From: Rallus limicola
Lineage: Eukaryota; Chordata; Aves; Gruiformes; Rallidae
Direction of reading: 5' to 3'
Length of the DNA: 64,000 bases
Assembly: GCA_022605955.1 (NCBI GenBank)
Contig: JAKCOZ010000032.1
Location: 7,068,001-7,132,000, forward strand
In this document: positions 23,578 through 36,564 of the stretch, piece by piece
Layout: every line of letters begins with the position of its first letter
Position numbering within the stretch: position 1 is the stretch's first letter
Program-made: the position numbers and the translations under genes
The notes under the pieces: model-generated
What the model was told of the DNA's origin: nothing
Databases searched by the model: none
The model's input: only the letters and a program-made list of their open reading frames with translations

Positions 23578-25365
23578 AGGCAGCACATAAAATCCTGTAG
23601 ACAGACATTATCCTTAATTAAGCAGTACAAAACCATCTGCAGTGACCTGGCTGATAAATCACAGCAGAGTGAGTGACTAACTACAACTACATCAATTGGG
23701 AAAGAAAAAGAAGTCTTAAATCATTGGACATGATCAGCATTCAGCGATGGAAAAGAGCATCTCCTGCATGGAAAGCAAGAGAGACGATGGCTCCGTCCTG
23801 CCACTCTGTAGAAACAGGGGCTCCACAGAGCTGACAGCTGATCAGAAAGCCCCAACCACACTGTCAATGTTAAAAGCAGTTTGTGCAACGGGCATGTTGC
23901 ATATTAATAGATACCAGAAGCCTGCACTGTAACATCTAGCTATCCCAGAGGCAAGTCTAAGGAACTCTACACGGATGGAGGCTGAAAGATTGGATGACAA
24001 AGGAAATTCTCTCTGTCAATGAAACCACAAATGCTTAAAAAAATCATTCTGATTGCTGAAGCACATTTATTTCCACTGAAAAAAATCAAACCACAACCCT
24101 TAAAGCTACGTTCTGCTTTTTCTTGGGTTTTACAAGATATGCTGCTGCAGCTTTGCTACCCTAGTTGCTGATTTCCTGGAGAGGTCTAAAGAGGAGCAGA
24201 GCCCAGGATCAGGCCTCAGAGGAAAAGCCTAGGGCTGGCTGGTAAACCTGCTGTGGGATTTGGACACCTGAATTAAAGTTGTCCCTCCCATTCACCGACT
24301 GCCACTGAACGTAAACTATGCTGAACATCTCACATCAGAGGAGGCCATCCAAAACTCGTCTGCTTTATAAAACATACTGGATGAGCCAGTTCATGTGGCT
24401 TTAGTAAACAACAGTACTTTTTCAAACTGTATTATTTTAAAAATAATAAAAGTTTAAGACATGTTAAAACTTGAAAGACGTGCAGAAGTCTCAAACTAAC
24501 ATCAGGCATTTCAAACACGTCTCTTCTTTTCAAAGGGAACAACTAGGCACCTACAGAAGAGTTTTCTTTAGGACACTGCTTAAGTTACAGTCCTCTCCCA
24601 GGCACACCAACAAGTTGTCAGTTCCTGACCTCACAGACCAGACAGCTGGACATCTAAGGCTTTTGCTACCTGTAATGAATTGCAGGAGATGGATTTAAAA
24701 ATCAAAATCTTTCAGGCCTGGCTTTACAGTGACCCTAACTAGGGTTTCACTTGTGCTGTAAGATGTGAATTCAATTATTTTGTAGGGTTTGCAGTTTGTT
24801 GCAGTACTCCAAACATCACAGTACATCCAGACTGTTTAAATCAGCATCATATGGAAGCCAGACAGTGTTCCTTCCTGCTGCCACGCATCACCACTAATGG
24901 CTCCGCCATGGGGAATGCAGCTGAAGTAGAATTTAGGGCTGTTGAGGTGCAGAACAGCAACACCCAGCTAATATTTTCAAAGTTCCATTGACCAGGAAGC
25001 ACTGACAGATACCAAAAAGACCCCAAACGCTGCAGCCCTCCATCTTACCCACACAAAGGAGTCTCAGGTGTATGTGGGATCTTGTTCAACAGTAAGGCAC
25101 TGCTGTTGTACAGGGGGTTGTACCGACCAGTGCTGGAGCTTTGGCCAAAGCTCATGTTTGCAAGATGGGTTGAGAAAGGCCCATTTTTTGCAACCTTTGG
25201 ACACAACTCTCAAAACATGATGACTTTGGATAAGAATCACAGAGCAGGTTTTACAAGTCTGGGGGAAAAGCAAGAGATTGCTACAGCCAAAAGGGCCCCA
25301 AGCTGAACTGAAAAAGAAAAGATCTCATAGAGATGCAAAGAGCAGGCTTCACTTGAGTTTTGTAG
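23578..25365. other. Unique sequence, no recognised gene
   Basis: No repeat family, RNA gene or exon-like frame was recognised. Confidence 0.4.
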
Positions 25366-25418
25366 GAGAGCTGAGGCCTCTTCCTCCCACCCCAAACACA
25401 CTGCTATGAATAATAAAG
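25366..25418 (+). other. Candidate plus-strand exon, 53 nt
   Basis: A moderate acceptor (cttcacttgagttttgtag) ends at 25365 and a near-consensus donor AAAG|GTGAGTGCAG follows 25418. One frame is open (RAEASSSHPKHTAMNNK), the other two contain stops. It lies 85 bp from an opposing minus-strand donor at 25504. Confidence 0.15.
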
Positions 25419-25503
25419 GTGAGTGCAGACAGGGGTGGATGAGAAGCTACAGCCAGTGCCCGCAGCTGCCCCACGCAGCAGCGCATCGCGCTCCTGTACT
25501 CAC

Positions 25504-25583
25504 CCTCTGGTCAGAGCACGGGGACACATGGCAGAAACGCATGTGGAGGGAATCTTGAGGGGCTGCAGTCACCCCTTCCTCTT
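25504..25583 (-). other. Candidate minus-strand exon in a CpG-enriched patch
   Basis: On the minus strand a strong acceptor (gagctcctcatcctcttcag) precedes an 80-nt segment ending CAGAGG|GTGAGTACAG, a near-consensus donor. Only one frame is open; it needs one upstream base and ends in phase 0, reading EEGVTAAPQDSLHMRFCHV then SPCSDQR. If the acceptor lies farther upstream the frame continues into a serine run (VISVSSSSSS). About a dozen CpGs fall in 25440-25640, including the start of the putative intron, a pattern seen at first exons as well as conserved coding exons. I do not recognise the protein. Confidence 0.3.
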
Positions 25584-27802
25584 CTGAAGAGGATGAGGAG
25601 CTCACGCTGATCACGCTGACCAGGACGTAAGCGTTAACACAGGGTTGGTATCAGTCCTGTTCCTAAAGGTTACCTGTATGTTTAAATGGGTAGAACAGCA
25701 TTGATTTGGAGGACCTGATGACCTGTTATTGACCTCACAATGGAAAACCACAAACTAGACAGACCCCATCATGATCCCCATGCCAGATCTATAATTACTC
25801 CATTTCAGGGAGATGCTCACGTGAATACACAGCGAGTATGTTCAAGCCAACATTAGAATCAGAACACCACACTCACTGGATGCTTTCTCCTCTGCAGGAA
25901 GTTAAATACATCTTCACGATTGCAGACATAAGCACACTTGCTCCAGACCTTCAACTGGCCTGATAAATGGTATGGTGGTTTTCCAAATCAACTGGGACAA
26001 GTCAGGTGACAAATGATTTCCATTAGCTTCAGCAGAATGGAAACAAAACAGATCAATACAAATGATTTGCAGCAAGTTCAGATCATAAATTTCCTTTTGC
26101 CCAGTTCCATCATTTTAAAATAGAAGCATTCTCCCCACACAATATGAAAAAAAGGCAGTAGTGATCCAGAGGTTTGATCATTCCAGTTACAACAAACTGC
26201 TGGTGATTTCAGCTTGGAGTGCTTTTTAATCAAGCATTAATTCTACTCAGCAATGCATAACGGTATTATTTTAAAAGATGGCAAACAATCAAAATGATAA
26301 TGACCAGCTTTTTGGAAAACTAATTCCATCCTACTGTTATGTAAAAGCTATAACAGTCCTAGGTGCTACTGCTACTCTAGTAAAAATTGCCTATTATTTT
26401 ACTTTTGCCTTTCCTTATTAGTCTAAACTGTTTCCAGACCCTGTTTGTGAAGAATATTTTGGGGTCACCAGTTCTTACATCCTTGGGATGAAACAGCAGC
26501 ATCTGAGCACGCATTGCAAGCAACAGCTTATGCATCATTCCCTGTTCTTTGTGGCAAGCTGAATTAACTCCTATTTAACAAACACAAGTCCCAAAATATA
26601 CCCATCTACTGCATGTTCAGAGGAGATACACAGCAATTGATAAGTCATCTACAGTCATGAAAGAGATACTTGTAAAGGTTTCAGAGCATCAGGAAAAGCA
26701 GTAATTCCCTCAGAACAGGCTCAGCATGCCCCACTTTCAGAAGCGCACAATACACCTCCACAGGAACCTATTTTGGGGGAAAAGCCCTGTGTTTAATTAG
26801 TTAACAGTGACAAATTCACACAGATGTTTGTCATTTGCAGTTACATTCTCTCAATATATATACACACATCATCATCCATGTTGGTGATCAACAGTTGTGA
26901 TGCTGGGATGCCTTTCATGCAATAGCCAGCTCCACAGGTTAAGTCTATTAAAGGAAAGCAGAAAATCAACTTTCCATGAAAGTAAGAGGTCTCCTTTCAG
27001 TTTATGTATTGTCTTTAGCTTTATTACTTTAAAAAAAGAGAGAAAAACAGAAGGACAAAGCTCTCTTTCTTGTATCAATACATTAATAAGACCTTTTCAA
27101 AACTCTCTCCTCTTGATATATGGGAAGGTAGAGGTTGCAATTTCCTCCTCTGGACTATTGCACAGCACCCTGCATGGGAGCACACCCCTGCCAGGCTTGT
27201 CACCATCCCTTACCCTCAACTTTCACCTGTTGATATTCAGAAGTCACACAAACTGACCATTGGTAGGAAAAACGACCCCACAACCACACTCTCCTCTGAT
27301 AGGAAGCAATCCTCCCTTTCATTTCTGTACTTGGCAACATAAACTAAGCAATTGCTATATACCACAAGCAGGTTCAAGTTATGAGGTGGGATCCTATTTC
27401 TAGAAACTAAGCTTCAGAAAAACAATTCATTGAATCAAAACAGCATCACAGATCAGAAGATACAGTGGGTACTGCAGGCTATTTGTACGCACGAAGTATT
27501 TCTCTGGAGGGGGGAAAAAAGTCACCAAGACATGATTTTGAGAGTAATTAAATAAACTACAGCTGTCTAGAAGCACATTAGAATGAAAGAGCCTCTCTTC
27601 AAAAGGCAGAATGAAAAGACACAACCTAGAAAACTACATGTTTTACTTCACTTGGGACATGACAGAATTCCACCAACACTGCAGGATGCTCTGGGCTGCA
27701 AATTACTCCAAATACAGGACACCATTTCTCCATAGGCACTGAAGATCCAGGTTCACAGATACTGCACCTGATCCAGATAAAGCAGCTGCCACTCTTCCAA
27801 AG
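25584..27802. other. Unique AT-rich sequence
   Basis: No recognised gene or repeat family. Frames at 26897-27342 overlap a minus frame and contain no motif. Confidence 0.4.
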
Positions 27803-27816
27803 AAAAAAAAAAAAAA
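27803..27816. repeat. A14 homopolymer
   Basis: Fourteen consecutive A, immediately followed by GGGTAAGAA, which resembles a plus-strand splice donor. No retroelement body is recognised upstream, so this is a simple repeat. Confidence 0.7.
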
Positions 27817-28056
27817 GGGTAAGAAATGCATTAGCACTATTGTATTTAATTTTGAGGAAGTAGAATGGGAATGGATATTAACCAAAATTTCTGGTGTAAT
27901 TATGAGATCTACTGTTGCATTTGGATTTTACCTCCTTCTCTCTTCTTCACCACCACACAGGCTTTCTGAACAGAGGGTGCTTTTTTGCATACACAGCTTT
28001 CCTACCAACATGCCTGAAGACAGACAGGCAGGTTCTATAGCCTGTTTCAGCAGGGT

Positions 28057-28058
<2 letters not shown>

Positions 28059-28090
<32 letters not shown>
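28059..28090. repeat. (AC)16 microsatellite
   Basis: Sixteen uninterrupted AC dinucleotides. Pure arrays of this length are usually length-polymorphic in vertebrates. The His-Thr run in the overlapping plus frame is an artefact of this repeat. Confidence 0.98.
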
Positions 28091-28093
<3 letters not shown>

Positions 28094-31000
28094 GTCAAAC
28101 AGTCACAGCCCCACCACTGACTTTCTGGAACACGCTCATTGTGCTGATAAATCCTGCATGGGCTTTGGCCTGCTCTGCTGAGCCTTATCTGCTGAGAAGC
28201 TCTATGTCAGAGGCAGCTTGCACACACCACCCCATCCAAGCAACATCAAGCACCACAACGCAGACGGGCAGGTTTCATTTCAGTTGTTCCATCAGTCAGG
28301 GAGCAAGAACTACACAGGAGGCTGGGAAGCAATTATTTGCCATCCATCTCTCTTATTTTGGACCTCCTCTTCCCACCCACACTCACTCCCAATCCACTTT
28401 TTTGTTCAATGCAACTCAAGCTGTTTTGTACTACTTTAAGTCAAAAGCTCTTTTTTTCCACCCCTAAGTAGATCCAGGTCACAGAAATTACCTTGTTTTC
28501 CCCTCAGCAGATATGTACCAAGAAGGCAAGTTAACCCAGTTCACAGTGTATTTCATCAGTTGGTTCACCATCTAAGGCAGAAGGGTTTTTACATCAGTTT
28601 TGCAAGCATCAGCTCACCATAACCCACTACCACAGGAGAACTGAGCAAAATCCAGCCCTATTACAGCAGGAGAGAGATGACAACTGCATTTACTTAATAC
28701 TTTTAACTCTTCTTAATAGATCAGGAGTAGAAAGATGAGTTATATTGTGTATTCTTATGCCTATGTAGAACAAAATGCACTATTGGTGATGTTACGATGC
28801 TTCACAAATGAACCACAGCACTTTCCTGCTTTGGGGAGGGGAAAAAAGAAAGAGGCAGAGTGACAAAACCATCGACAGAAAGGACCAGGAAAGAGGCTGG
28901 CTGTCAGCTTTTCAAAAAGCTTCCAACTTCTCAGACAGAAAACAAGAGAGAGACACAAAGAAGAGATGCAGCCTCTAAAATGGTGAGCAAACGGCCCCGT
29001 TAGGACTGCAGCTGCTTCTCTCTGCAGGAGGCACAGCCAAGACACCAGAAGAATATTTGGCAAAGATGCTCAGTATGGGCAGAAATACATAATGTGTGAT
29101 CCACAGCCCTTACACAAATCCCATTCCCAGATGGCCTGTAAGATATTAAACTATTGCTTATGTTTGCACTTCCAGCTGGAGAGTGTATATAAACAAAACT
29201 ACTTCTGTAAGCCTCTTGATCTGTACTTTTAAATAAATCCTTTAACCATATTAGAGATAAATACAAAATACACAGAATTTTGATATTAGCTTACATCTCC
29301 ACTGTGGAGTTAAAAAAAAACACAAGAATTTCTTTCTCTTGGTCTGGCCTGCAAAAAGAAATCATTGAGTGTATAATGGATAGCAACTGTCCTCTGTGCT
29401 TAGAAGCATCTTCTCAACACCACTGCAAGAATGAAAGCAGGAACAAAGATCCAGCCAACCCAGGAGAGGTCTCAGTTTGAAGCAGTTTATTAAGTATTTG
29501 CTCTAACTTTGCTAAATGTACAATGGAACCTTCATTGCTACAGTTTTCTTCTTTTATTGCTGCTTAATGTTGAATCAAAACAGCTGCAACTAAAAAAAAC
29601 CCCGTGTCTTCTAACAGGTGCCCATGTACAACATGTATTTGCAAATGTTAGGCTCCAAAATAAGTTTGCCTAGCTGTTCACAAGGAGGAAAAGGTGATGT
29701 TGGGTGACAATACTGGGAGCACAGAACAGACCTAGAGGCACCAGGTATTTTAAAAGGAATTATGACACAGAATAATGCTACAAATGTACCGTGGATACCA
29801 AAACCTAAAGTAATTCTTGCTCCCTGCTGATATTACTTGTCTGTCAGCAGCATAAGAGCACCTGGTGCCACACATTGTGGCAAGTGTAGGAGAGCAAGGA
29901 AAGCTTAGACCATGGAACTAAAGAGCTTTGAAAAACTCAAGAATGTTCTACAAATTACTTCATGAAGAAGCTAGTGTACAAGTTCAGAGTTGAGCTGGTT
30001 TACTTAAAATCATCCACTGGAAGTTTATATGCTGGCAATCCCTTCTATTCATTGGTAGGAAGATCATCCATACTTTGAAAAGCATTCACCCAAGGTTTCA
30101 AACCCCACCCCCTTGTCCTCCAAGTAGCAGCGTCCCTGATCAGCAAGTGTCCCTGTCATGTTAAGTCTACACAAGGGTCAGAAGTCCACTGAAGTCGTTC
30201 CCAATGGCTTTGTTTTGAGAAAAGGCAGATCCTTCCTCCCAACTGGGATGGAAGGTCAGTCCTGGTAAGGAGAACCCTGCTTCCCCATAACAGACAGCAT
30301 TTAGCAAATCTCAGCTGCATCTCCTAGGCCTTCCAGAGAGCATAATTAACATTTCTGCATTCCCACCTTTGAAGTTCTTCTTCCCATAAACCTGATCCTG
30401 CTTTTACTTTCTGCCTGAATTCTAGTAACCTGCCTGTTCTCTGCCACTTACCCTTGTCTCTGAGCTCTCCAGCCAGAAGACTAATTCAAGGCATGGAATT
30501 TCAAACACACCATACTTCTGTGCATGCTTGTTTGCTGACAGAAGTTCAAAGACTAGTCTAGAATTTATTTGTCCCCTTTAATAATGCATAGATGCACAAA
30601 GGAGAGGAGGCACAGCTGCTGTGATCACTATGAGATACAACCTACTCTGTCAACCTGGCATTAGGGGAAGACATGAGGTGATTCCCTGGCAAGGGAAGAA
30701 ATCTGGTGCTGTGCTAGACTATTCCTCTACTCCTCCCACCCCTTTCAGTTCCTTCCCCACCCCCTTTTTTTGTTTCCAAAGGTTAGCATTCCTGTCATTC
30801 CTATAGCTCCACAGTTGAAGCAGCCTTGAGAGCCAGTTTTAGCTTTCCAGCTGTGTGCTACTCCCTTATTTCTTTTCTGATGGTAGCACCTCTGCTTGTT
30901 TTATTTATGCAGTTGTAAGACCAGAACAACAGCTGCTGAACACATTGGTATAACAAATCACTATAATCAGGGAAAAATAGGTAAGAAGCCTTAGAAGAAG

Positions 31001-31221
31001 ATAGGGATTATTTTACTGGTGTTTTTTCCTAAAGCTCTAAGGCAAACAAAGGCCCCCATCAACAGAAAAACCTGACCTCTATGAGCAGCACTTTGCAGTA
31101 CAGATACTCCTCAGCTCCTTTCTCTAGTGTGCTTTTAAAGGCAGAAGAGTTTGACCTCATTTGCATGTATAAAAAGCATGAACACAGTGGTACAGCCCAT
31201 GCTTCCAATTGCCTAACTGCA
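28091..31221. other. Unique sequence, about 3 kb without a recognised gene
   Basis: No repeat family was recognised. Open frames at 28141-28467 (plus) and 28761-29266 (minus) lack motifs and good splice signals. Confidence 0.35.
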
Positions 31222-31259
31222 GCTCCACAATATATTTACTGCTCCACAACATATTTACC
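31222..31259. repeat. 19-bp tandem duplication
   Basis: Two adjacent units, gctccacaatatatttact and gctccacaacatatttacc, differ at two positions. Confidence 0.85.
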
Positions 31260-33665
31260 AACCTGGGCTTCCAGCCACCTCCAGTTTACTTATACCTACA
31301 TTAAACTGGTTTTAGCATTCACTATACTGCTAAGACAATCCAGATCAAATACTCTAAAAAGCTACAACTGCTTTTGCAAGAGCACATTTGCTCACTGTTT
31401 AAAATGTTTTCATAGCTTTATGGCACTCAACCATACATTCCAAGCTAAGTTTGCTTTTTTCAGCATCTATGGGTCTTGGTCCAACTGGGTGTGTGTCTCC
31501 AGTCAGACAGGGGTTGAGCTACATACAGCTTAAGGACATCCAGAAGCAGAAAAGAAAATGGAGCTTTGTGCCTAAGCCTTTCTTGGAGCTCCTTGTTGTT
31601 GAAGACTCCCAATGTTTAGCACACATTAATATGCCTTTTGTTTCACGTTTGCCCTGTTGAGACACTAAAGCCTTTTAAAAAATGATGCCCGTGATGTTAT
31701 CTCTTTTTTTTAATGCCTATTGAGAGTAGAGCAGCTAATACAAACTAAATATATACTTATTATAAATGCATTTGGAGTTTGAGTGCAAAGGAAAACAAGT
31801 ATATTCCTTCAACAAATAGACAGCTAGTTAACTCTTAGCAAGCACTAATCTCCACACCAACTCCCAGTGCTCTGCAGAAGGAGCTGTGCAAGGCTAAAAG
31901 ATACAGAACCAAAGGACTCCTTGCATTTTCTCCCTCATAAAAGGGGGAAATGAGATGCTCACTGTACCATATTATCCCAACCTATTTAGGAAGTGGAGTG
32001 AAATTAAAAATAGACCAGCCTACATCTGGGGAGGAGCAGAGGGAATCTTACTTGAACATCTGTGGGTTTGTGTTTGTAAGAAGTGGGAGAAAGATGCTTG
32101 GCTTTTTTTTGACTAAGAAGGGAATTTCAGTCGTCACCCACTGCCACACTTTGATCTTGTGTCACCCTCAGTGACAGTCTGCAGAGTAGCTGGTCTCCTA
32201 ATGCAGGAAAGCTCCATTTGAATCTCCACATGCTTGAACCAGCTACTCTAGGACAAACATTTTTAATGCATTCAAGCACATCAGCATTCTCCAGAGCACT
32301 CTAAGACCACAGATACAACTTGGAGGACTTCTGTTTTTCAAAGGGACAGATGTGCCTGACAGATCTCAGTTGCCTTGGTATTTCACATTAGCTAAATATC
32401 AGTCAGAAAAATTTCTTGCACACAGAACATACTGGATGTTTATGTTTGCACAGCATACTCATGTTTAGAAATACAGAGTACTTCAAATGAACAATAAAGA
32501 TACTACACCACAGCTAAGTGCTTCAAGGAAAGAATTCTTGTTTAAACTTGGAAAGATGTAGAGATCACAAATCAGTGTTTAAATACAATTTCTTAAATAG
32601 CATTTTTCATGTGATGATCCTAACAGACATTAACTTCCCATTTTATTAACAGAAGAAAAGCCAAAGACAGCAGAGTAAGTTCTACTCCAACTTCCATATT
32701 AGACTCCTATAATGAAAACAAGGGCCCATCCCCCACTGGATCCTATTTGTTTTCTCTTCAGACTATAAGAACAGAAGAAAACATTGTGTCTGCTCATACT
32801 GGCACTTCTTAGCCATGTCAAGGAAAATAATTTTCCAGATTCCATCTGAAGAGCAAAAGGCAAGTAATGCAGCCAAATCAATGTCTGTGCAGCACTGTCT
32901 TTGAAAACAGCATTATTGTTAGAGATACTCCATAAACATAATCCTCTGAGCAACCCAGCACTGACAACCCAGGCACATCAATAAACGTCCCATAGCTGGC
33001 TTGTGGCCACGATCACCACCCACAGCAGAAGGCCACATGTTCACCCATTAGTGGGTGACAGCACAAGCCACCTTTCTCACCCTTTCGCAGTAAACGTGCC
33101 CTGGGGAGTAGCAGCCCTACACCAAAAAGTGACTTGAAGTGATGTGCAGAAACTGGCTTCAGAACTCAAAGAGTTATAAAGATATGTATATTTGGTGCCA
33201 GGTGCACAGGGGATTGCTCCTCCACAACTGTGCATCCCAAATGTGGCAGTCCACCTTAGTTATGTACAGTAGAATGTGACATATTCATGGTATTTCCCAA
33301 TACACCTATACATATGCATAACCTGTCCCTGCTTTGAGTTTAAATTAGTCCCAGGAAATCCTCTCCATAAACTCTTCCCAATTGCACCCATGCCTTGTCT
33401 CCTGGTGGGGATGGAGGTGTGTGTCTCAGCAATGAAGGCTCAGAGTCTTCATCAGGTTGAGCTTTTCACCTCCTCCCCCTGGCACATGTGTAGCTGTGAT
33501 TGATCCAGCTGGGCACAATTACCTTTGGGATGCTTCCTCCTTATCAGTCCCGGGTCTGATTTAAGAACAGTAATCACTCAAGACCTAATACACTGGAAAC
33601 CAGTTGTCCATATAAGATTGTTCATGCAAGGCCATCTCTGACAGAACCACTATGGTACTTCAAAC
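31260..33665. other. Unique sequence, no recognised gene
   Basis: No repeat family, RNA gene or exon-like frame was recognised. Confidence 0.4.
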
Positions 33666-33759
33666 CATCCTGTTAGCAAGCCCCACTTTTGCAAGCATCC
33701 TGCTAGCAAGTGCCCTTTAACCCTTTGCAAGCACCTTGTTAGCAAGCCCCCTGTATCAG
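33666..33759. repeat. Degenerate 30-36 bp tandem triplication
   Basis: Three diverged units start at 33666 (30 bp), 33696 (36 bp) and 33732 (28 bp, truncated). Each opens with a variant of catcctgttagcaagcccc, and the first two end with ttttgcaag or ctttgcaag. Divergence shows an old duplication. Confidence 0.8.
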
Positions 33760-34196
33760 AAGCACCTAGGGTAAAGCTCTTAAAAAATAAAAGGTATGTA
33801 GCTTGAAAACTTGTATCCCCACTGCACATTGCTCTAACAAGAGGCATCTCTCATACAACAGTTCCCACATTTAGTTGGCACAAACAGGGAAAGTACTACC
33901 CACCAAGGGGTGCCTGTTTCTGCAGTAAAGGGCTTCCACCCAATAACCTCACTGCCAAATCCACTCAGGATGCACCATTTCTCCTGTTTCCCACCTTTCT
34001 GCTCCAACATCTGAATACATTTATCAGCAATTCCGTGATACAGAAGCAACAAGGTAGCACAGCTTCATCCACATTGTAGCCCTCACTTCTTTAAAAGCAG
34101 AATCCTGGGGTTTGTTGTTGAACATGTCTGGTTATTCCATTAAAGCACCGAACCAAGTTGGGTTACAAACCCATTTCAGACTCCTTCAGAACCAGA
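33760..34196. other. Unique spacer
   Basis: No gene, repeat family or regulatory pattern recognised. Confidence 0.4.
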
Positions 34197-34242
34197 GTTT
34201 GCGAGTCACAGTCAGTTTGTGAGTCACAGTCAGTTTGTGATG
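34197..34242. repeat. 18-bp tandem repeat, about 2.5 units
   Basis: Units at 34197-34214 and 34215-34232 (gtttgtgagtcacagtca, one mismatch) plus a partial third. The unit length divides by three, so the overlapping plus frame shows a CESQSV repeat; this is not evidence of a gene. Confidence 0.88.
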
Positions 34243-36387
34243 CAACCAAGACTATCAAGAAAAGCTTAGTGAAGAGAAAGAGGCCTGTGCCTTGGGAATG
34301 TGAAAAAAAATTTGCTGACAGAGAGCTTCCATTCATCCTGTATGAAAAACCCAAAACAAAAAAGCAAAAAAAAAAAACCCCAAAAAAGCACCTGGGTTTT
34401 TTTCCTCCTTCCCTAGAACACAAAGGCTCTCTAAAGAATTGACTTATTCCCATCTTCCCTGAGAAAATCTGGTCCCTTTCAAGGCAGCAATCACTAGCAG
34501 TTCATTTGAAATAAGCGTTACACCCATCATACAAAGCCATGATTATAAGAGAAAACACATCATTCTGGTCTGTTAATATTCACAGATCCAGAATACAGTC
34601 CATAATATGTATCTTCCAACCAAGGTCTGTAGATTGCTAGACTGACTTTCAATTTTTTTGAGGTGCAATAGTTAAATTCTTGTAAATTGCTACAGATGCT
34701 TGAAGGTTAAACTAATAGAATTGTAATTTATGGGGTTTAGCACGTAACCACAGCCTGATTGCTGCAGGAGTTTGATAAGGCTGTTATCTTTCAAACCAAC
34801 CACACTCCAGGATGTGCAAATCACAAGCTCTTCTCCTTTAGTTCCTTCTTCCAGGAGACAGGCCAGGGTGCCCATGTTCAGTAGGGGTGAAGGCAGTTCA
34901 GGACGTCACTGCTGTTTCAAATTCCAGCTGCAGTGGATTCGGCACACAATGTGTTAAAGCTAAAGGCTTGGGGCTTCTTTAGGTTGCTCTCTTCCCTTTT
35001 TCATGCACTGTGTCCTACTGCAGACAAGCTGCCTATTTCTTCTGCGGGACAGAAAGGTAGAAGGCACACAAGACTCAACCCACCTATTCAGTGACCAACG
35101 CTCCCCTGTCACCTTGAGGAGAGGTGCAGAAAGAGCATCCTAAGCCAGAAGAGCCACTACACATCCTTTTTAAGTCCTTTGGATTCCTCATCATAGTTTT
35201 CTGGGGCTTTTTCCATCATCAAACTGTGGCACTGCACAGCTGCTCTTACACACTCCACAATGAAGTGGTCCCCCTCAGATACACCAATACTCCCCCTGGT
35301 TGACTCCTTTAGTTTGCAACAAGCTAGATGACTGTGCTGGAGTTCTGCATAAGGTATGTTTATCTTGTGTATCTTGAGCAATATTCATTTGTTCACTATC
35401 TTGTAACAGCATAATGGACTAGAAAGCATCTCCCAGATTCTCAAGACACTGTCCCTTACTTGTTTTTACTGCGGGATAAACCAAACCCATCATGACTGGA
35501 ACATTCCCTGTAGTGAGATAAAGGACTAAACATTCAGAGCAAGAGAGATGCAATTAGCACATGCTTAGTTCACTTCCTTCTTTGTTAGAAGTGCATCTGC
35601 TGCAGTATGCCCTAAACAGAAAGCATGACTGCAGTAGAACAGTGGACTTTATTAGCCACCAAAACAAAGACTCCAGCAGAGAAAGATACTCAAACATGGC
35701 AATGCAGCAGTCTGATACTCTAAGCCAGCTCTAGCGACCTAAGTGCAGAAAAACAATTCTCAAGCTGTCTACAGGCACCTAGTTCACCTCAGCATTCAAA
35801 ATCTTCATGCACCCAAATTCACCTGCACCCAAACTGTTCGTATTCTCCAATATGTGAAATTGCTTTCTCTCCTCCATCTATTCACATAGCATCTGCACAT
35901 GAAATACTCCCAGGCACTCTTGACTGCATTCATCACAGCTGCATTTCAGTAATGGCCTTCCCAGCCTAACAGCAGACAGCAACCATACAAGAGTCACTTA
36001 AGCCAGCAAAGACAAGTAGCAAGGAAAAACAAATATTTTACTTAATCCAGAAAAGTGTGTCTGCACATACATACAATGCACACACAGAGCTCCCAACTAG
36101 TTTTTCAGTGCCACCCCCAAGTGTTCCTTTTACCTATGTTCTACATGATCATTAGGTCTCCATAATTACTCTGAAGACGAGACAAGCAACCGGGGGCCAT
36201 TAAACTCCAGCTGCTGGGATGTGACTGTCCGTGCTGCCACAGGAAAGCGTTTTAGGACTCTGCCTCTCCCTGTATCTACACAGCATTCACATCCTGAGAG
36301 CACCTACCCCTGTGCCCTTGGCCTGAATCTCACCCTACCCCAGCCTTTTTCAGTTCAGTGCTTCCTTTCCTTTACCTTTGCTTTAAG
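34243..36387. other. Unique sequence with A-rich runs
   Basis: A-rich tract around 34350-34386. No repeat family or supported exon was recognised. Confidence 0.4.
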
Positions 36388-36564
36388 GACACGAAGCTGA
36401 CAAACTCAACCCACAACTCACAGAGCGTGAGCCAGCTGACAGGGCGATCAAATGAGCGCAGACCCAAGGACACGATGCAGCACACTAACTCCACCATCAG
36501 TCATGGAAACAGCAAAGCAGCTTCTTGCCAAAACCACCAAGCTCTATTTTGCCCAGGGCCTTAG
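36388..36564 (+). other. Candidate plus-strand terminal exon
   Basis: A very pyrimidine-rich acceptor (gcttcctttcctttacctttgctttaag) ends at 36387. The frame that follows in phase 0 is open for 58 codons to a TAG at 36562-36564. It starts DTKLTNSTHNSQSVSQLTGR and goes on with SNERRPKDTMQH, a polar, Ser/Thr/Asn-rich composition. Local CpG is raised (ACG, GCG and CGA codons). No AATAAA was identified close to the stop, and no family is recognised. A non-coding or chance explanation remains likely. Confidence 0.22.
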
